A DNA stretch of 56,787 bases, taken from positions 58,092-114,878 of the forward strand of contig JABSOW010000015.1 of NCBI GenBank assembly GCA_013215465.1, in the 5' to 3' direction. The notes beneath the pieces were generated by a model, which did not search any database, was not told the DNA's origin, and was given only the letters and a program-made list of their open reading frames with translations. This document shows positions 26,732-34,639 of this stretch, piece after piece. This DNA is from Colwellia sp. (lineage in GTDB: Bacteria > Pseudomonadota > Gammaproteobacteria > Enterobacterales > Alteromonadaceae). Position 1 is the stretch's first letter. Every line of letters starts with the position of its first letter. Both the position numbers and the translations under genes were made by a program.

Positions 26732-28219
26732 TTAGTTAAATTTACGGCGCGATAATAAACCGCCAAGTACCATTAACGTTAACCAACCAAAAGAACCACC
26801 ACTACTACCACCTTCTTCAGTAATAGTAACCGTTGTAGTTGTTGAATCACTACTATCTTCCGTCCTTTCTTTAGGCTCTTCAACGGTAATATTAAAGGTA
26901 CGTGTTGTTTGATTACCAAGGCCATCGGTAACGGTTAACGTTACTCTGAACGTTAATTCAAATGAAGGGTAACCAGATAAGGTAACAGTTCCATCGGCAT
27001 TATCAACAAAGTTCATCCAAGCAGGTAAACCAGTAGCAGTGATGGTAGGAATAGCAGTACCTTGTTCAACTAAAGTTTTAATGGTTAAATTCATCGATTG
27101 ATCAACAGGAACTACTATATCTGAGGTAGTTAAAAAGACCGGCACTTTAATCACGTTAACCGTTAGGGTTTTATCAAAGGTATGTAACTGTGAATCTGTA
27201 ACACGAACGGTAATATCGTGGGTTTCATTATCATCAATATCTAAACGACTACCACCGTCAATAACTACAACATAGGTATTACCATCAATAATAGATAAAC
27301 CGAAGCGGCCATTTGCGTTATCTAATAACTCATAAGTAAAGGTGTCACCTACATCAGCATCTTCAGTCGATAAAGAGCCAACAATTGTATCATTAACTGA
27401 CTTTTCTAAAACTTTATTACTAGCAGTTGAAGTTACAACTTGACCATTAACAAATAACCACGCAAATACACCCGGATGATTAATATTGCTTTCCGTTGCT
27501 ACCAAATTGCCAAAATTGGCATCCCCAGAAGGATATGGGTCATCAAAATTGATTAAATCGCCATTTGTCCAACCAAGTCTTGCTGGCCCAACACTATTGT
27601 CAACCGATTCATATCTATTTTCAACAACGAAGTTACCATTTCCTAACATATGAAAACGCATTTGAAAGGCAGAACCAACAAGACTGCCCTCCTGCCATTT
27701 ACCGATATCATCCCAGGTGACAGTGACGATATTATTAACGATATCATTATGATAATAGATTGTATTGGTTCCTGTTGAGTTTCCTCCTGGGCTTATTGGG
27801 TTTCCGTCATTTGCACTTAAATCTGCCTTAACAGCCGCAAACATTGGCCCAGCTGCATATGTTGAAAGGGGGTCGGAGGAATAGGATTCGGTGTCATGAC
27901 CTAATGATACTTGTCCTGAAGCGTGGATAGCAAAAGTATTCAAAGTGGCACCGTAAAAATTGATACCAGCCCCAAATACCGGCGAAACGTCAAAATAAGT
28001 ATTATCATCACCGGTAATAACTGTAGCCGTGCCAAAACCTCCACCCCCGTCTACTAGAATCAAATCACTCCCAGGTTCGATAACTACCGGTAAGCCAAAA
28101 AGAATATCGGTTGGTGGCGCGCCAGGTTCGTCAGCAATAGAGGTTAATGACCAAGAAGCTAGTGACAGGGCTAAGGCACTTTGAGCAATTCCTTTTATAA
28201 GTTTATTATTCATATTCAA
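26732..28219 (-). CDS. Secreted nidogen-like protein with cadherin/Ig-like repeats and GlyGly-CTERM
   Basis: A signal peptide (ending LTSIADE) precedes a nidogen-like region (about residues 40-255: NTFAIHASGQVSLG, VTVTWDDIGKWQ, FQMRFHMLGNGNFVVENRYE). A cadherin-like repeat (EDADVGDTFTYELLDNANGRF ... LDIDDNETHDITVRVTD) and a putative Ig domain (LPAWMNFVDNADGTVTLSG) follow. After a Ser/Thr linker the C-terminus is GGSSGGSFGWLTLMVLGG plus LLSRRKFN, a GlyGly-CTERM tail: Gly-rich motif, membrane helix, Arg cluster. Such tails are processed by rhombosortase on type II secretion substrates. The gspC-N operon lies 2.8 kb away; no rhombosortase gene is seen here. Function is probably surface binding. 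Confidence 0.88.
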   Translation of the reverse strand: MNMNNKLIKGIAQSALALSLASWSLTSIADEPGAPPTDILFGLPVVIEPGSDLILVDGGGGFGTATVITGDDNTYFDVSPVFGAGINFYGATLNTFAIHASGQVSLGHDTESYSSDPLSTYAAGPMFAAVKADLSANDGNPISPGGNSTGTNTIYYHNDIVNNIVTVTWDDIGKWQEGSLVGSAFQMRFHMLGNGNFVVENRYESVDNSVGPARLGWTNGDLINFDDPYPSGDANFGNLVATESNINHPGVFAWLFVNGQVVTSTASNKVLEKSVNDTIVGSLSTEDADVGDTFTYELLDNANGRFGLSIIDGNTYVVVIDGGSRLDIDDNETHDITVRVTDSQLHTFDKTLTVNVIKVPVFLTTSDIVVPVDQSMNLTIKTLVEQGTAIPTITATGLPAWMNFVDNADGTVTLSGYPSFELTFRVTLTVTDGLGNQTTRTFNITVEEPKERTEDSSDSTTTTVTITEEGGSSGGSFGWLTLMVLGGLLSRRKFN

Positions 28220-28351
28220 TTAAACCTTTGTTTGATTAAACCGTTATCTAACATGACATGCACACCTGCAACAGTTGAATTATTATTAAGCTATTAAAAT
28301 CTCTGACATATTACCTTAATCAGTACAAAGTAAAAAGGAGAAAGTCGCAAT

Positions 28352-28750
28352 ATAGCCGATACTCCAGAAGACTCAGCCCATACCAGCGTTAAAATACGAG
28401 TAATAAAAGCCAAACTGGGTAAACAACCGAGTAACTTACTACCCTTTGTTGGTAACTCTAGAGAACATATGCCTAAAGGCTTACCGTTTGAGCTAAAGGA
28501 CTATCTTGAGTTAATTGATCTAACAGGGCGCTGTATCAGAGAAGACAAAACTGGGCACATAGCCCAAAGGCAACCTGAATTACTACAACGTTTAAACATA
28601 AGCGCAGTAAACTGGTTAATCCTAACCAAAGATTTCCGTCACTTGTTCCATGGCGCTATTGGTAACAAAAAAGCACTCACCTTGTATTACCAACATCATG
28701 ATGTGAAACGACGACAGAACGTCAGCTGTTGTGAAAAGCTTTTTGCTTAG
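28352..28750 (+). pseudogene. RAYT (REP-associated Y1 transposase) C-terminal fragment, copy 1
   Basis: The frame IADTPEDSAHTSVKIRV ... LLPFVGNSREHMPKGLPFEL ... DLTGRCIREDKTGHIA ... NISAVNWLILTKDF ... VKRRQNVSCCEKLFA is the C-terminal third of IS200-like transposases associated with REP sequences. The catalytic N-terminal HUH/Y1 part is absent. A TAA stands in frame at 28331, and no start is seen before the internal ATG at 28469. Nearly identical sequence recurs at 30093-30398 in the same orientation. Confidence 0.85.
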
Positions 28751-28784
28751 TTTTGTTGCCATATCTGGATTTGACACTTCTGTG

Positions 28785-29378
28785 TTAATCACAACCATAT
28801 AGCTCAAAAATTATTGATAAGTCACCACCATCGGCCGCTCTCAATGCATTTATATAATCTTTGCGTATTTGTGTGATTTTATCTAACTCGCGCCCTCCCC
28901 AATTAATAGGAGGAATGGAAAAATACTTCTCGGCAACAATGTCTGCATATATACGAGAAAATCGACCGTTACCATTTGGAAAAAGGTGGATTTTTACAAG
29001 TTGATGGTGAAACCTGAGTACTGCTTCAACAGGTGGATAACTTTTATATTCAATCCAGGCTGATAAATCATCGAGTAAATTTCTCAGGGCAACTGAAATA
29101 CCATAAGGATCAATACCAATATTTTTCTCGGTTAACCTAAAGGTACCTGCCCAAGTCCACACATCTTTGAATAATGCTTTGTGTAAGTCCATAGCAAAAT
29201 TACTCGTTAATACATCATCCCTTGCAATACTTTTCTTGAGCCAAAGTAAGCCAGTAACGATGTTAGCTTGCTCTAGTTCATCAAGTTGCCCCCTAGTGGT
29301 TATATGTTTATATTTTAATCCGGCTAACTCATCAGGATCTAGTGGGGTTGCCCCCTCTACATATTCATTTGTGATCAT
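28785..29378 (-). CDS. Mobile mystery protein B (Fic-family)
   Basis: The N-terminus EGATPLDPDELAGLKYKHIT and the following RGQLDELEQANI match the conserved opening of mobile mystery protein B (TIGR02613). The Fic motif IHLFPNGNGRFSR (about residues 131-143) has the catalytic His and GNGR, with Leu in place of the usual Pro after His. The length of 197 aa is standard. Its ATG lies inside the end of the gene for mobile mystery protein A (14-nt overlap), so the two are translationally coupled. The pair is named for frequent linkage to mobile elements; a toxin/antitoxin-like arrangement is plausible but unproven. Here it lies between two RAYT fragments. Confidence 0.92.
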   Translation of the reverse strand: MITNEYVEGATPLDPDELAGLKYKHITTRGQLDELEQANIVTGLLWLKKSIARDDVLTSNFAMDLHKALFKDVWTWAGTFRLTEKNIGIDPYGISVALRNLLDDLSAWIEYKSYPPVEAVLRFHHQLVKIHLFPNGNGRFSRIYADIVAEKYFSIPPINWGGRELDKITQIRKDYINALRAADGGDLSIIFELYGCD

Positions 29379-29841
29379 GTATTTCCTCCCAGAACCAATT
29401 TGGCATTTCTGCTATAAGCTGCTCAGTCACTTTGTTAACTTGTAACTCTATTTGCTCCAATGTTGTACCTTGATCTTCAAGTTGCATATGTACATTTGCA
29501 TTTTCAAGAAGCTTAACAGCATGGCGACGGGCTTTATCTTTAATGAGCGTATCTATTTTTCCCCTAGGAACAATTGCATAGTGTAAATCACAATCCATTG
29601 CGTTTGCCGTTTCTTTTAATTTATTTAGTGTTAATGTTCCTTCAAGCTCTGCTTTTTCAATCCGGTATAGCTCACTTTTTTTAATACCTGCTCTTTCTAA
29701 AATAATTTTAGCTGGCATTTTTAATGCTTTCCTATTTGTTCTGAGCCACCCTTCAGGTGGTGTAGTTAAATGCAACGTCTTCTGGGTGGCAATATCAATA
29801 ATATCTCTATATTGCTTCACCACTAACTCTTTAATATTCAC
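29365..29841 (-). CDS. Mobile mystery protein A (HTH regulator)
   Basis: This 158-aa protein matches mobile mystery protein A (TIGR02612). Residues about 25-85 contain a Cro/CI-type helix-turn-helix (PPEGWLRTNRKALKMPAKII followed by LERAGIKKSELYRIEKAE) and DCDLHYAIVPRG. The C-terminal third is helical and charged. It is the first gene of a two-gene operon with the Fic protein B and probably represses the operon: the 160 nt upstream carry repeated TTTATATGGA-like sites. By analogy with HTH/Fic pairs it may act as antitoxin, which is inference. Confidence 0.92.
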   Translation of the reverse strand: MNIKELVVKQYRDIIDIATQKTLHLTTPPEGWLRTNRKALKMPAKIILERAGIKKSELYRIEKAELEGTLTLNKLKETANAMDCDLHYAIVPRGKIDTLIKDKARRHAVKLLENANVHMQLEDQGTTLEQIELQVNKVTEQLIAEMPNWFWEEIHDHK

Positions 29842-29847
29842 TATGAT

Positions 29848-30001
29848 TCCATATAAATGCGGATTGATATGTGTTTCCAGTTTATGTATTTATGGAGGTT
29901 AAGTCAATTGGTGTCCATGTTTTTATGGAGTAATACTTATATTTGTCTATATTTATATGGAATTAATGAGTGTTAATTAAATCACGTGTCTATTTATATG
30001 G
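29848..30001. promoter_or_regulatory. Operator-like array upstream of mobile mystery A/B
   Basis: Five related sites occur within 155 nt: TCCATATAAAT (29848-29858, inverted), TATTTATGGA (29887-29896), TTTTTATGGA (29920-29929), ATTTATATGGA (29951-29961) and TATTTATATGG (29991-30001). The first lies just upstream of the start codon of gene A (29841, minus strand). They are good candidates for binding by the HTH protein. Confidence 0.6.
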
Positions 30002-30009
30002 CTCAGGAA

Positions 30010-30030
30010 CGTCATCCCCGAGGTATTTTG
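30010..30030. repeat. CGTCATCCCCGAGGT repeat, partial copy
   Basis: CGTCATCCCCGAGGTATTTTG matches the left arm of the fuller palindrome at 30820-30853. It lies directly before a short ACTCGGACA repeat and the second RAYT fragment. Confidence 0.6.
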
Positions 30031-30040
30031 CCTACATCAA

Positions 30041-30068
30041 ATTAACTCGGACACACACTCTAACTTTT
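30041..30068. repeat. ACTCGGACAnCCAC-type short repeat
   Basis: ATTAACTCGGACACACACTC followed by TAACTTTT. It precedes RAYT fragment 2 by 25 nt. Confidence 0.65.
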
Positions 30069-30092
30069 ACTCAACAATTTAGTAAAGATGAA

Positions 30093-30398
30093 GCAATAGC
30101 CGATACTCCAGAAGACTCAGCCCATACCAGCGTTAAAATACGAGTAATAAAAGCCAAACTGGGTAAACAACCGAGTAACTTACTACCCTTTGTTGGTAAC
30201 TCTAGAGAACATATGCCTAAAGGCAACCTGAATTACTACAACGTTTAAACATAAGCGCAGTAAACTGGTTAATCCTTACAAGATTTCCGTCACTTGTTCC
30301 ATGGCGCTATTGGTAACAAAAAAGCACTCACCTTGTATTACCAACATCATGATGTGAAACGACGACAGAACGTCAGCTGTTGTGAAAAGCTCTTTGCA
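30093..30398 (+). pseudogene. RAYT transposase fragment, copy 2, with internal deletion
   Basis: From GCAATAGCCGATACTCC onward it is nearly identical to copy 1 (28352-28750). A segment of roughly 90-95 nt is missing between two AAAGGC hexamers, and a small deletion at 30278 (CCTTACAAG against CCTAACCAAAG) adds another change. The open frame from upstream therefore ends at 30248. It ends at GTGAAAAGCTCTTTGC, matching the last codons of copy 1. Confidence 0.85.
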
Positions 30399-30417
30399 CC
30401 AATGAGAATAACTCGGG

Positions 30418-30498
30418 AATAACTCGGACACCCACTCTAAATTGTTTGATCAAGTGACAGTCTTCTCTGCAACGAAATAACTCGGACACCCATTCTAT
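30418..30498. repeat. Two ACTCGGACACCCAC-type repeats after RAYT fragment 2
   Basis: AATAACTCGGACACCCACTC (from 30418) and AATAACTCGGACACCCATTC (from 30476) lie 58 nt apart, just after the transposase remnant. A truncated ATAACTCGGGA precedes the first. Confidence 0.7.
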
Positions 30499-30516
30499 AC
30501 AAAGGTACGTTAAAAA

Positions 30517-30782
30517 ATGAATATTCAATCTGTTTTCCAAGCACTACAATCAGCAAGCGACTTTGAGCTATTTCGATTAAAAGTAGCTATTGATAAGTTG
30601 TTAGAAGATTTTGAACGTATTAATGTCTTGCGACCGAACTTGTTGCTAACAATAAACGCGGCATGTCAACAGCTGAGCTGTATATTGGTAGCACGGTTGG
30701 CTTTATTAATAGCGAAAATAATCAAGACTATATTGGGCAGGTGGTAAAATTAAACCCCAAGCGTGCCGTTTTATTGCAGTAG
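30517..30782 (+). pseudogene. Frameshifted small hypothetical gene
   Basis: The first frame opens MNIQSVFQALQSASDFELF and continues RLKVAIDKLLEDFERINVLR, after AAAGGTACG. After about 30645 good coding sense moves to another frame: VANNKRGMSTAELYIGS, then TVGFINSENNQDYIGQVVKL and NPKRAVLLQ, ending at TAG 30780-30782. Joined, they give a coherent protein of about 88 residues. The opening resembles small conserved hypothetical proteins of marine gammaproteobacteria; no function is known to me. Confidence 0.6.
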
Positions 30783-30819
30783 AGAGCTGATTAAATGACC
30801 GTGAAGGTGAGGTGTCACC

Positions 30820-30853
30820 CGTCATCCCCGAGGTGTTTTAATCGGGGATCTTG
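30820..30853. repeat. CGTCATCCCCGA palindromic repeat
   Basis: ATCCCCGA and TCGGGGAT form the arms of a hairpin within CGTCATCCCCGA...TCGGGGATCTTG. It is followed by a second inverted repeat, ACCTCCG/CGGAGGT (about 30870-30896). This is a common dispersed repeat type and could also end transcription between the pseudogene and gspN. Confidence 0.65.
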
Positions 30854-30993
30854 AATTCAGTTGCACTAGACCTCCGATAAAGTGACTACGGAGGTGACGA
30901 TTCATTGCAGTCAAAATTAACTAGGGTATATTTATCTTTTTAAATAGCTGAACATGCCAGCCACTAACATCAAAAGTTTAAAAGTTTAAAAGT

Positions 30994-31746
30994 TTAAAAG
31001 CTTAAACGATAACGACCTTGACGGTCTTTTTTACCTAAAAAAGGTAAGGCATCGTTAAGGGCTGGTGGAAATTTTGCACCAGGCTTTAAATAACCATTAC
31101 CAGAGATTTTACCGCCGTTACGCACGTAGGTACTAAAGGTTAACCCTAAGTCATTCTTAGGAGACATAATTACCGCCAAAGCCCCTTTTTCACAACTAAT
31201 GTCCGCGTTTAAGTTACCTAGTTTTATGTTTTTCTCTAGCGCCACCACACCAGCTTTTGCCCATGAAATACTGCCGTTTGCAGTAATACATTGATTATTG
31301 TTTGCCAGATCTATTGTTGCGTTTAACAGTGTTAACTCAACATCGCCTTGCGCTGATAAAGGTAAGGGTAGGGTAAACTGTTGGGCAATTTCGTTAGCTT
31401 TTACTAGTAAGGTAAGCTCATTTATTTCAACTTTCTCTGCCGATAGTACTAGCTCAAGCTTACCTTCAGGGCCTGCGATAAAAGAGTCACCAAAAGTGAT
31501 CGATAGTTTAGGTGCTAGAGTAAATAAAGACCAAAAGCTTAGTTTAGCGTTTACCTTCGCCACACTCGTTCCATCTATGTTTACTTGCGCTATCTCAGTA
31601 CTCCAAATACTACCGGTAACACCTGACACTTGCATGTTTTTAGGGAGGGAAACTTGATTTAACACCAAAGTTGTGGGTAATGTTGCGATTAAAAAACCAA
31701 TATAGGTTATTAAAAAAATAACCGCTATGGCTAATTTGTTTTTCAT
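30994..31746 (-). CDS. gspN: Type II secretion system protein N
   Basis: GspN is an accessory inner-membrane protein of the type II secretion system with a periplasmic body. The 250-aa product has one N-terminal membrane segment (LAIAVIFLITYIGFLIATLP) and a beta-rich periplasmic domain with VSGVTGSIWS and a C-terminal NGGKISGNGYLKPG-type block. It is the last gene of the gspC-N operon, 45 nt after gspM. Four tandem AAGTTTAA-type repeats (about 30972-30999) overlap and follow its stop codon. Confidence 0.9.
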   Translation of the reverse strand: MKNKLAIAVIFLITYIGFLIATLPTTLVLNQVSLPKNMQVSGVTGSIWSTEIAQVNIDGTSVAKVNAKLSFWSLFTLAPKLSITFGDSFIAGPEGKLELVLSAEKVEINELTLLVKANEIAQQFTLPLPLSAQGDVELTLLNATIDLANNNQCITANGSISWAKAGVVALEKNIKLGNLNADISCEKGALAVIMSPKNDLGLTFSTYVRNGGKISGNGYLKPGAKFPPALNDALPFLGKKDRQGRYRLSF

Positions 31747-31791
31747 TTATTGTCTCTGCTTAACTTTTATCGTTATATAAATTGACGTGCT

Positions 31792-32277
31792 TTACTGTTT
31801 AGTCAGTTGTAAACGGCGAACACGTACTTCGCCTTGATTATCGGCTTTTGTTAAATCAATCGCTTGTACTCGCAAACCTTCATTGTTAGCCAAGTGCTCT
31901 AACCAAAATAGCAGTTGGGTAAAAGGAACACTATCAAGCCACACTTGCAATTGTTCACCTTGTGGTTGCATACGCGTAATAGTGAGCTGTTGCTGATTTG
32001 CGGTACGGTTAATAATGCTTGATAAACTAGCACTACTTTTTTGTTTGCCACTAACAGATTTAACACTTTGATAACGCGCGGTATTATCCGCCACCCAAGT
32101 TAATAGTGCCTGACGGCTAGCCAAACTTTTTTTACTATTCGCTAAGTTATCATTTAGTGGTTGCCATACTAGGCTATAAAGCAAAAAAATTGAAAAAGTA
32201 GCGCTCATGGCCAACACTAATTGTTGCTCACGTAGGTTAAGCCCTTGCCACCATGTTTTAATTGCAGCTAAATTCAT
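31792..32277 (-). CDS. gspM: Type II secretion system protein M
   Basis: GspM is an inner-membrane component that partners GspL to link the ATPase with the pseudopilus. The 161-aa protein has a short cytoplasmic N-terminus (MNLAAIKTWWQGLNLREQQL), one membrane helix (VLAMSATFSIFLLYSLVW) and a ferredoxin-like periplasmic domain (TITRMQPQGEQLQVWLDSVPF is the typical region). Its ATG overlaps the gspL stop codon in TAATG. Confidence 0.94.
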   Translation of the reverse strand: MNLAAIKTWWQGLNLREQQLVLAMSATFSIFLLYSLVWQPLNDNLANSKKSLASRQALLTWVADNTARYQSVKSVSGKQKSSASLSSIINRTANQQQLTITRMQPQGEQLQVWLDSVPFTQLLFWLEHLANNEGLRVQAIDLTKADNQGEVRVRRLQLTKQ

Positions 32278-33605
32278 TATGAGCCTCCCTTTCTGCTGGT
32301 GCTACTTGTTTTGTTCTGGTTACTAACAATAGAGAATGAGCCTGTTACTTGTTCCCCTTGATTATTTTGCGCCCCTTGCTTAACCGTTAAATTAGCACTG
32401 TTAAGCGCTGCTTTAAAACGTTCAAAGTGTTGGTAATTATCAGCAATGGCTTGTATGCGAAGCTCTTGTCTTTTCCCGTCAAACTTTAATGACTCAGGTT
32501 TTAATTCGGGCACTTTTGCAAAAGCAGGTTGTACTTTTGACAACATAGCTAAAAAGCCAGCTTGATCACTCACCCCACCAAGTTGTGCTATTTTTCTATT
32601 CAATTGTGATTTTATCGTGCCAATACGTATTTTTTTAGCACTAGGAAATGCTTTTTTATAATGGGCGATAATTTGCGCTTCTACTTGCGTTTTTTGCGCC
32701 GAGAGTTGCCATAATTGGGCGCTTTTATAACTGACATTAAGTAACAGTGCACACACAGCGATACCGGCTACCCAAAGCCAGTTTTTAACATTTTTTGAAC
32801 GATGCTCTTTTACTTTAAATTCGCCTTGCAGCAAATTAAAGTTGCTGTGGTGACAGTGCTGTGCAAATAAAGCCAATGGTAACTCTTCTTCAGCTTTAAC
32901 CGTGGTAAAGCCATTTGAGCTTGATGTTTCATTCAAATTAGGTAAATCTGAATAAGCATTGATAACAATGTCATTTTGCTCTTGCCCTGAAGTACCACTT
33001 GGCTCAGTTGAAAAATTATTCAGGATAAACTGCCAGGCTTCACTATCAAGGGTGAAGCCTTGCCATTCACCTAGGCGAACCACTATTTGGTTTTGACTTA
33101 TTGAAGCGTTTGTCGAGGCGTCTGTGGGATGCAGTGCAATAGCACTCCATTGTTTATCAACATAGGGCATAGCCAACACATCAGGCTGCAGTGTTTTTGC
33201 TTGAATATTGGCATCAGCTAACCAAGTTTGCCATAACAGCATTTGCGCACGCTGGGTAACCGCAACAAAGCAGTTGTGGCCTTCTTCACTTTCAGCAATA
33301 TTGGCATAAGCAAAGAATAATTGCTCAACATCTTGTGCTAACTCATCTTCAAGCATATAAGGCACAGCAGAGCGCATTGCACGTTGTGTCTTAGTTGGCA
33401 CCACTAAACGCTTTAACAATACGTCGCAGCCGGGTACAAATACCTTTACCAAACGCTGTTGCGCTTTGTCTGTTAAATCGGTTAATTGCTCAGCATTAGC
33501 TAATTCGCCACTGGCAATTATTTCTTGTTCTACTGTGTTAAATATCAACCAAGATATTTTATCTTGAATTTGACTACCTAGGCGTAGGTATAAAATTTCG
33601 GCCAT
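32277..33605 (-). CDS. gspL: Type II secretion system protein L
   Basis: GspL recruits the ATPase GspE to the inner membrane. The N-terminal 240 residues form the actin-like cytoplasmic domain (EILYLRLGSQ ... MRSAVPYMLEDELAQDVEQLFF is the conserved GspE-binding region). One membrane segment (NWLWVAGIAVCALLLNVSY, about 272-290) leads to a periplasmic domain with FLAMLSKVQPAF. The length of 442 aa is slightly above E. coli or Vibrio EpsL. It shares TAATG overlaps with gspK and gspM. Confidence 0.95.
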   Translation of the reverse strand: MAEILYLRLGSQIQDKISWLIFNTVEQEIIASGELANAEQLTDLTDKAQQRLVKVFVPGCDVLLKRLVVPTKTQRAMRSAVPYMLEDELAQDVEQLFFAYANIAESEEGHNCFVAVTQRAQMLLWQTWLADANIQAKTLQPDVLAMPYVDKQWSAIALHPTDASTNASISQNQIVVRLGEWQGFTLDSEAWQFILNNFSTEPSGTSGQEQNDIVINAYSDLPNLNETSSSNGFTTVKAEEELPLALFAQHCHHSNFNLLQGEFKVKEHRSKNVKNWLWVAGIAVCALLLNVSYKSAQLWQLSAQKTQVEAQIIAHYKKAFPSAKKIRIGTIKSQLNRKIAQLGGVSDQAGFLAMLSKVQPAFAKVPELKPESLKFDGKRQELRIQAIADNYQHFERFKAALNSANLTVKQGAQNNQGEQVTGSFSIVSNQNKTSSTSRKGGS

Positions 33606-34639
33606 TAATTGCGTCCTACGGTGCGACTGATCACATCAATATATTTATTATTTGTTACTTTCATTACGGAGTTCATTGCAAAAAAGCTATTATTGAAACT
33701 GGCGTTAGCTTTTAGTTTAAAGTATTCGCTATCAACTACAAACTGATCTTTTTTATCATTAAAATTTTTGAGCTTAACAATTTCGGGTAAATTATAAAAA
33801 TCTTCAATAGTAGCAAAACCATCGTCTGCTCTAGCAGTTAATATATCTTGTGCTTCATCTAACGTAGAATCAAGCAAAGCTTGTAATAGTTGTGCATGTT
33901 CACTATTTAGGGTGTTAATATTTATTTTATGCATATCGCTCGCGGGTATAACACAGACATAGGGCTTTATTGCCTCAATAATTGTTGGCGTAAAATGCTC
34001 TATTATTCTTAATTCGTTTACGCTCGCTAAATAATTATTTGCGGCAAGGTAAGGAAACTGCCGAGATGCATAATCATTATCTTCGGCGCCACCAGCACTA
34101 CTTATACCACTATTACTGTCGAGCCAATCAGTTAAAGAGTCAGCCATTGATTCTGCTTCAAACTGGCTAACCTCATCTAATTGCAAGTTAATTAATAATG
34201 CCTCGAAGGCGAGGCGAGCAGGCACTTTGTCACTATTGCTGTTTCTCTTGTTTCTTTTGTTATTGTCAGCCGTGGTGTTATTTAGTGGTGCTCTTAAAGC
34301 ATTAAGATTTAAACAGCTTTGTAAGTCAGTTATTTCACCTGATATTTCGCCAAAATCAACAGGGTAGGTAGTTTCACCTTGCGCCCAAATTTGTCCAAGA
34401 TGGGTAACATCTTTATCGTCTTTATTTACAGTAATTAAAACTCTTTTGGTAAATGCCTCAGCGCCCATAGCATACCAATAGGCTTGTTGATTATAGGTTA
34501 TATTAGCACTTCGTTGCATTTGTACTTGTAAGCGGGCGGTCATTTGGCTGGCAATAACGGCACATAATGCCACAATTAACATTACTGTGATTAATGCGAC
34601 ACCATTTTGCTGGTGAAATTTATTTAAAGAAATTATCAC
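33605..34639 (-). CDS. gspK: Type II secretion system minor pseudopilin K
   Basis: GspK caps the pseudopilus tip with GspI and GspJ. The N-terminal prepilin segment HQQNGVALITVMLIVALC is cleaved after Gly by the prepilin peptidase (not in this window). As usual for GspK, Glu at +5 is absent, with Thr in that position. The large periplasmic part includes DLQSCLNLNAL and the metal-binding style TDWLDSNSGISSAGGAEDNDY (D-rich block). At 344 aa the length is normal. It sits between gspJ and gspL with one-base TAATG overlaps. Confidence 0.95.
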   Translation of the reverse strand: MIISLNKFHQQNGVALITVMLIVALCAVIASQMTARLQVQMQRSANITYNQQAYWYAMGAEAFTKRVLITVNKDDKDVTHLGQIWAQGETTYPVDFGEISGEITDLQSCLNLNALRAPLNNTTADNNKRNKRNSNSDKVPARLAFEALLINLQLDEVSQFEAESMADSLTDWLDSNSGISSAGGAEDNDYASRQFPYLAANNYLASVNELRIIEHFTPTIIEAIKPYVCVIPASDMHKININTLNSEHAQLLQALLDSTLDEAQDILTARADDGFATIEDFYNLPEIVKLKNFNDKKDQFVVDSEYFKLKANASFNNSFFAMNSVMKVTNNKYIDVISRTVGRN

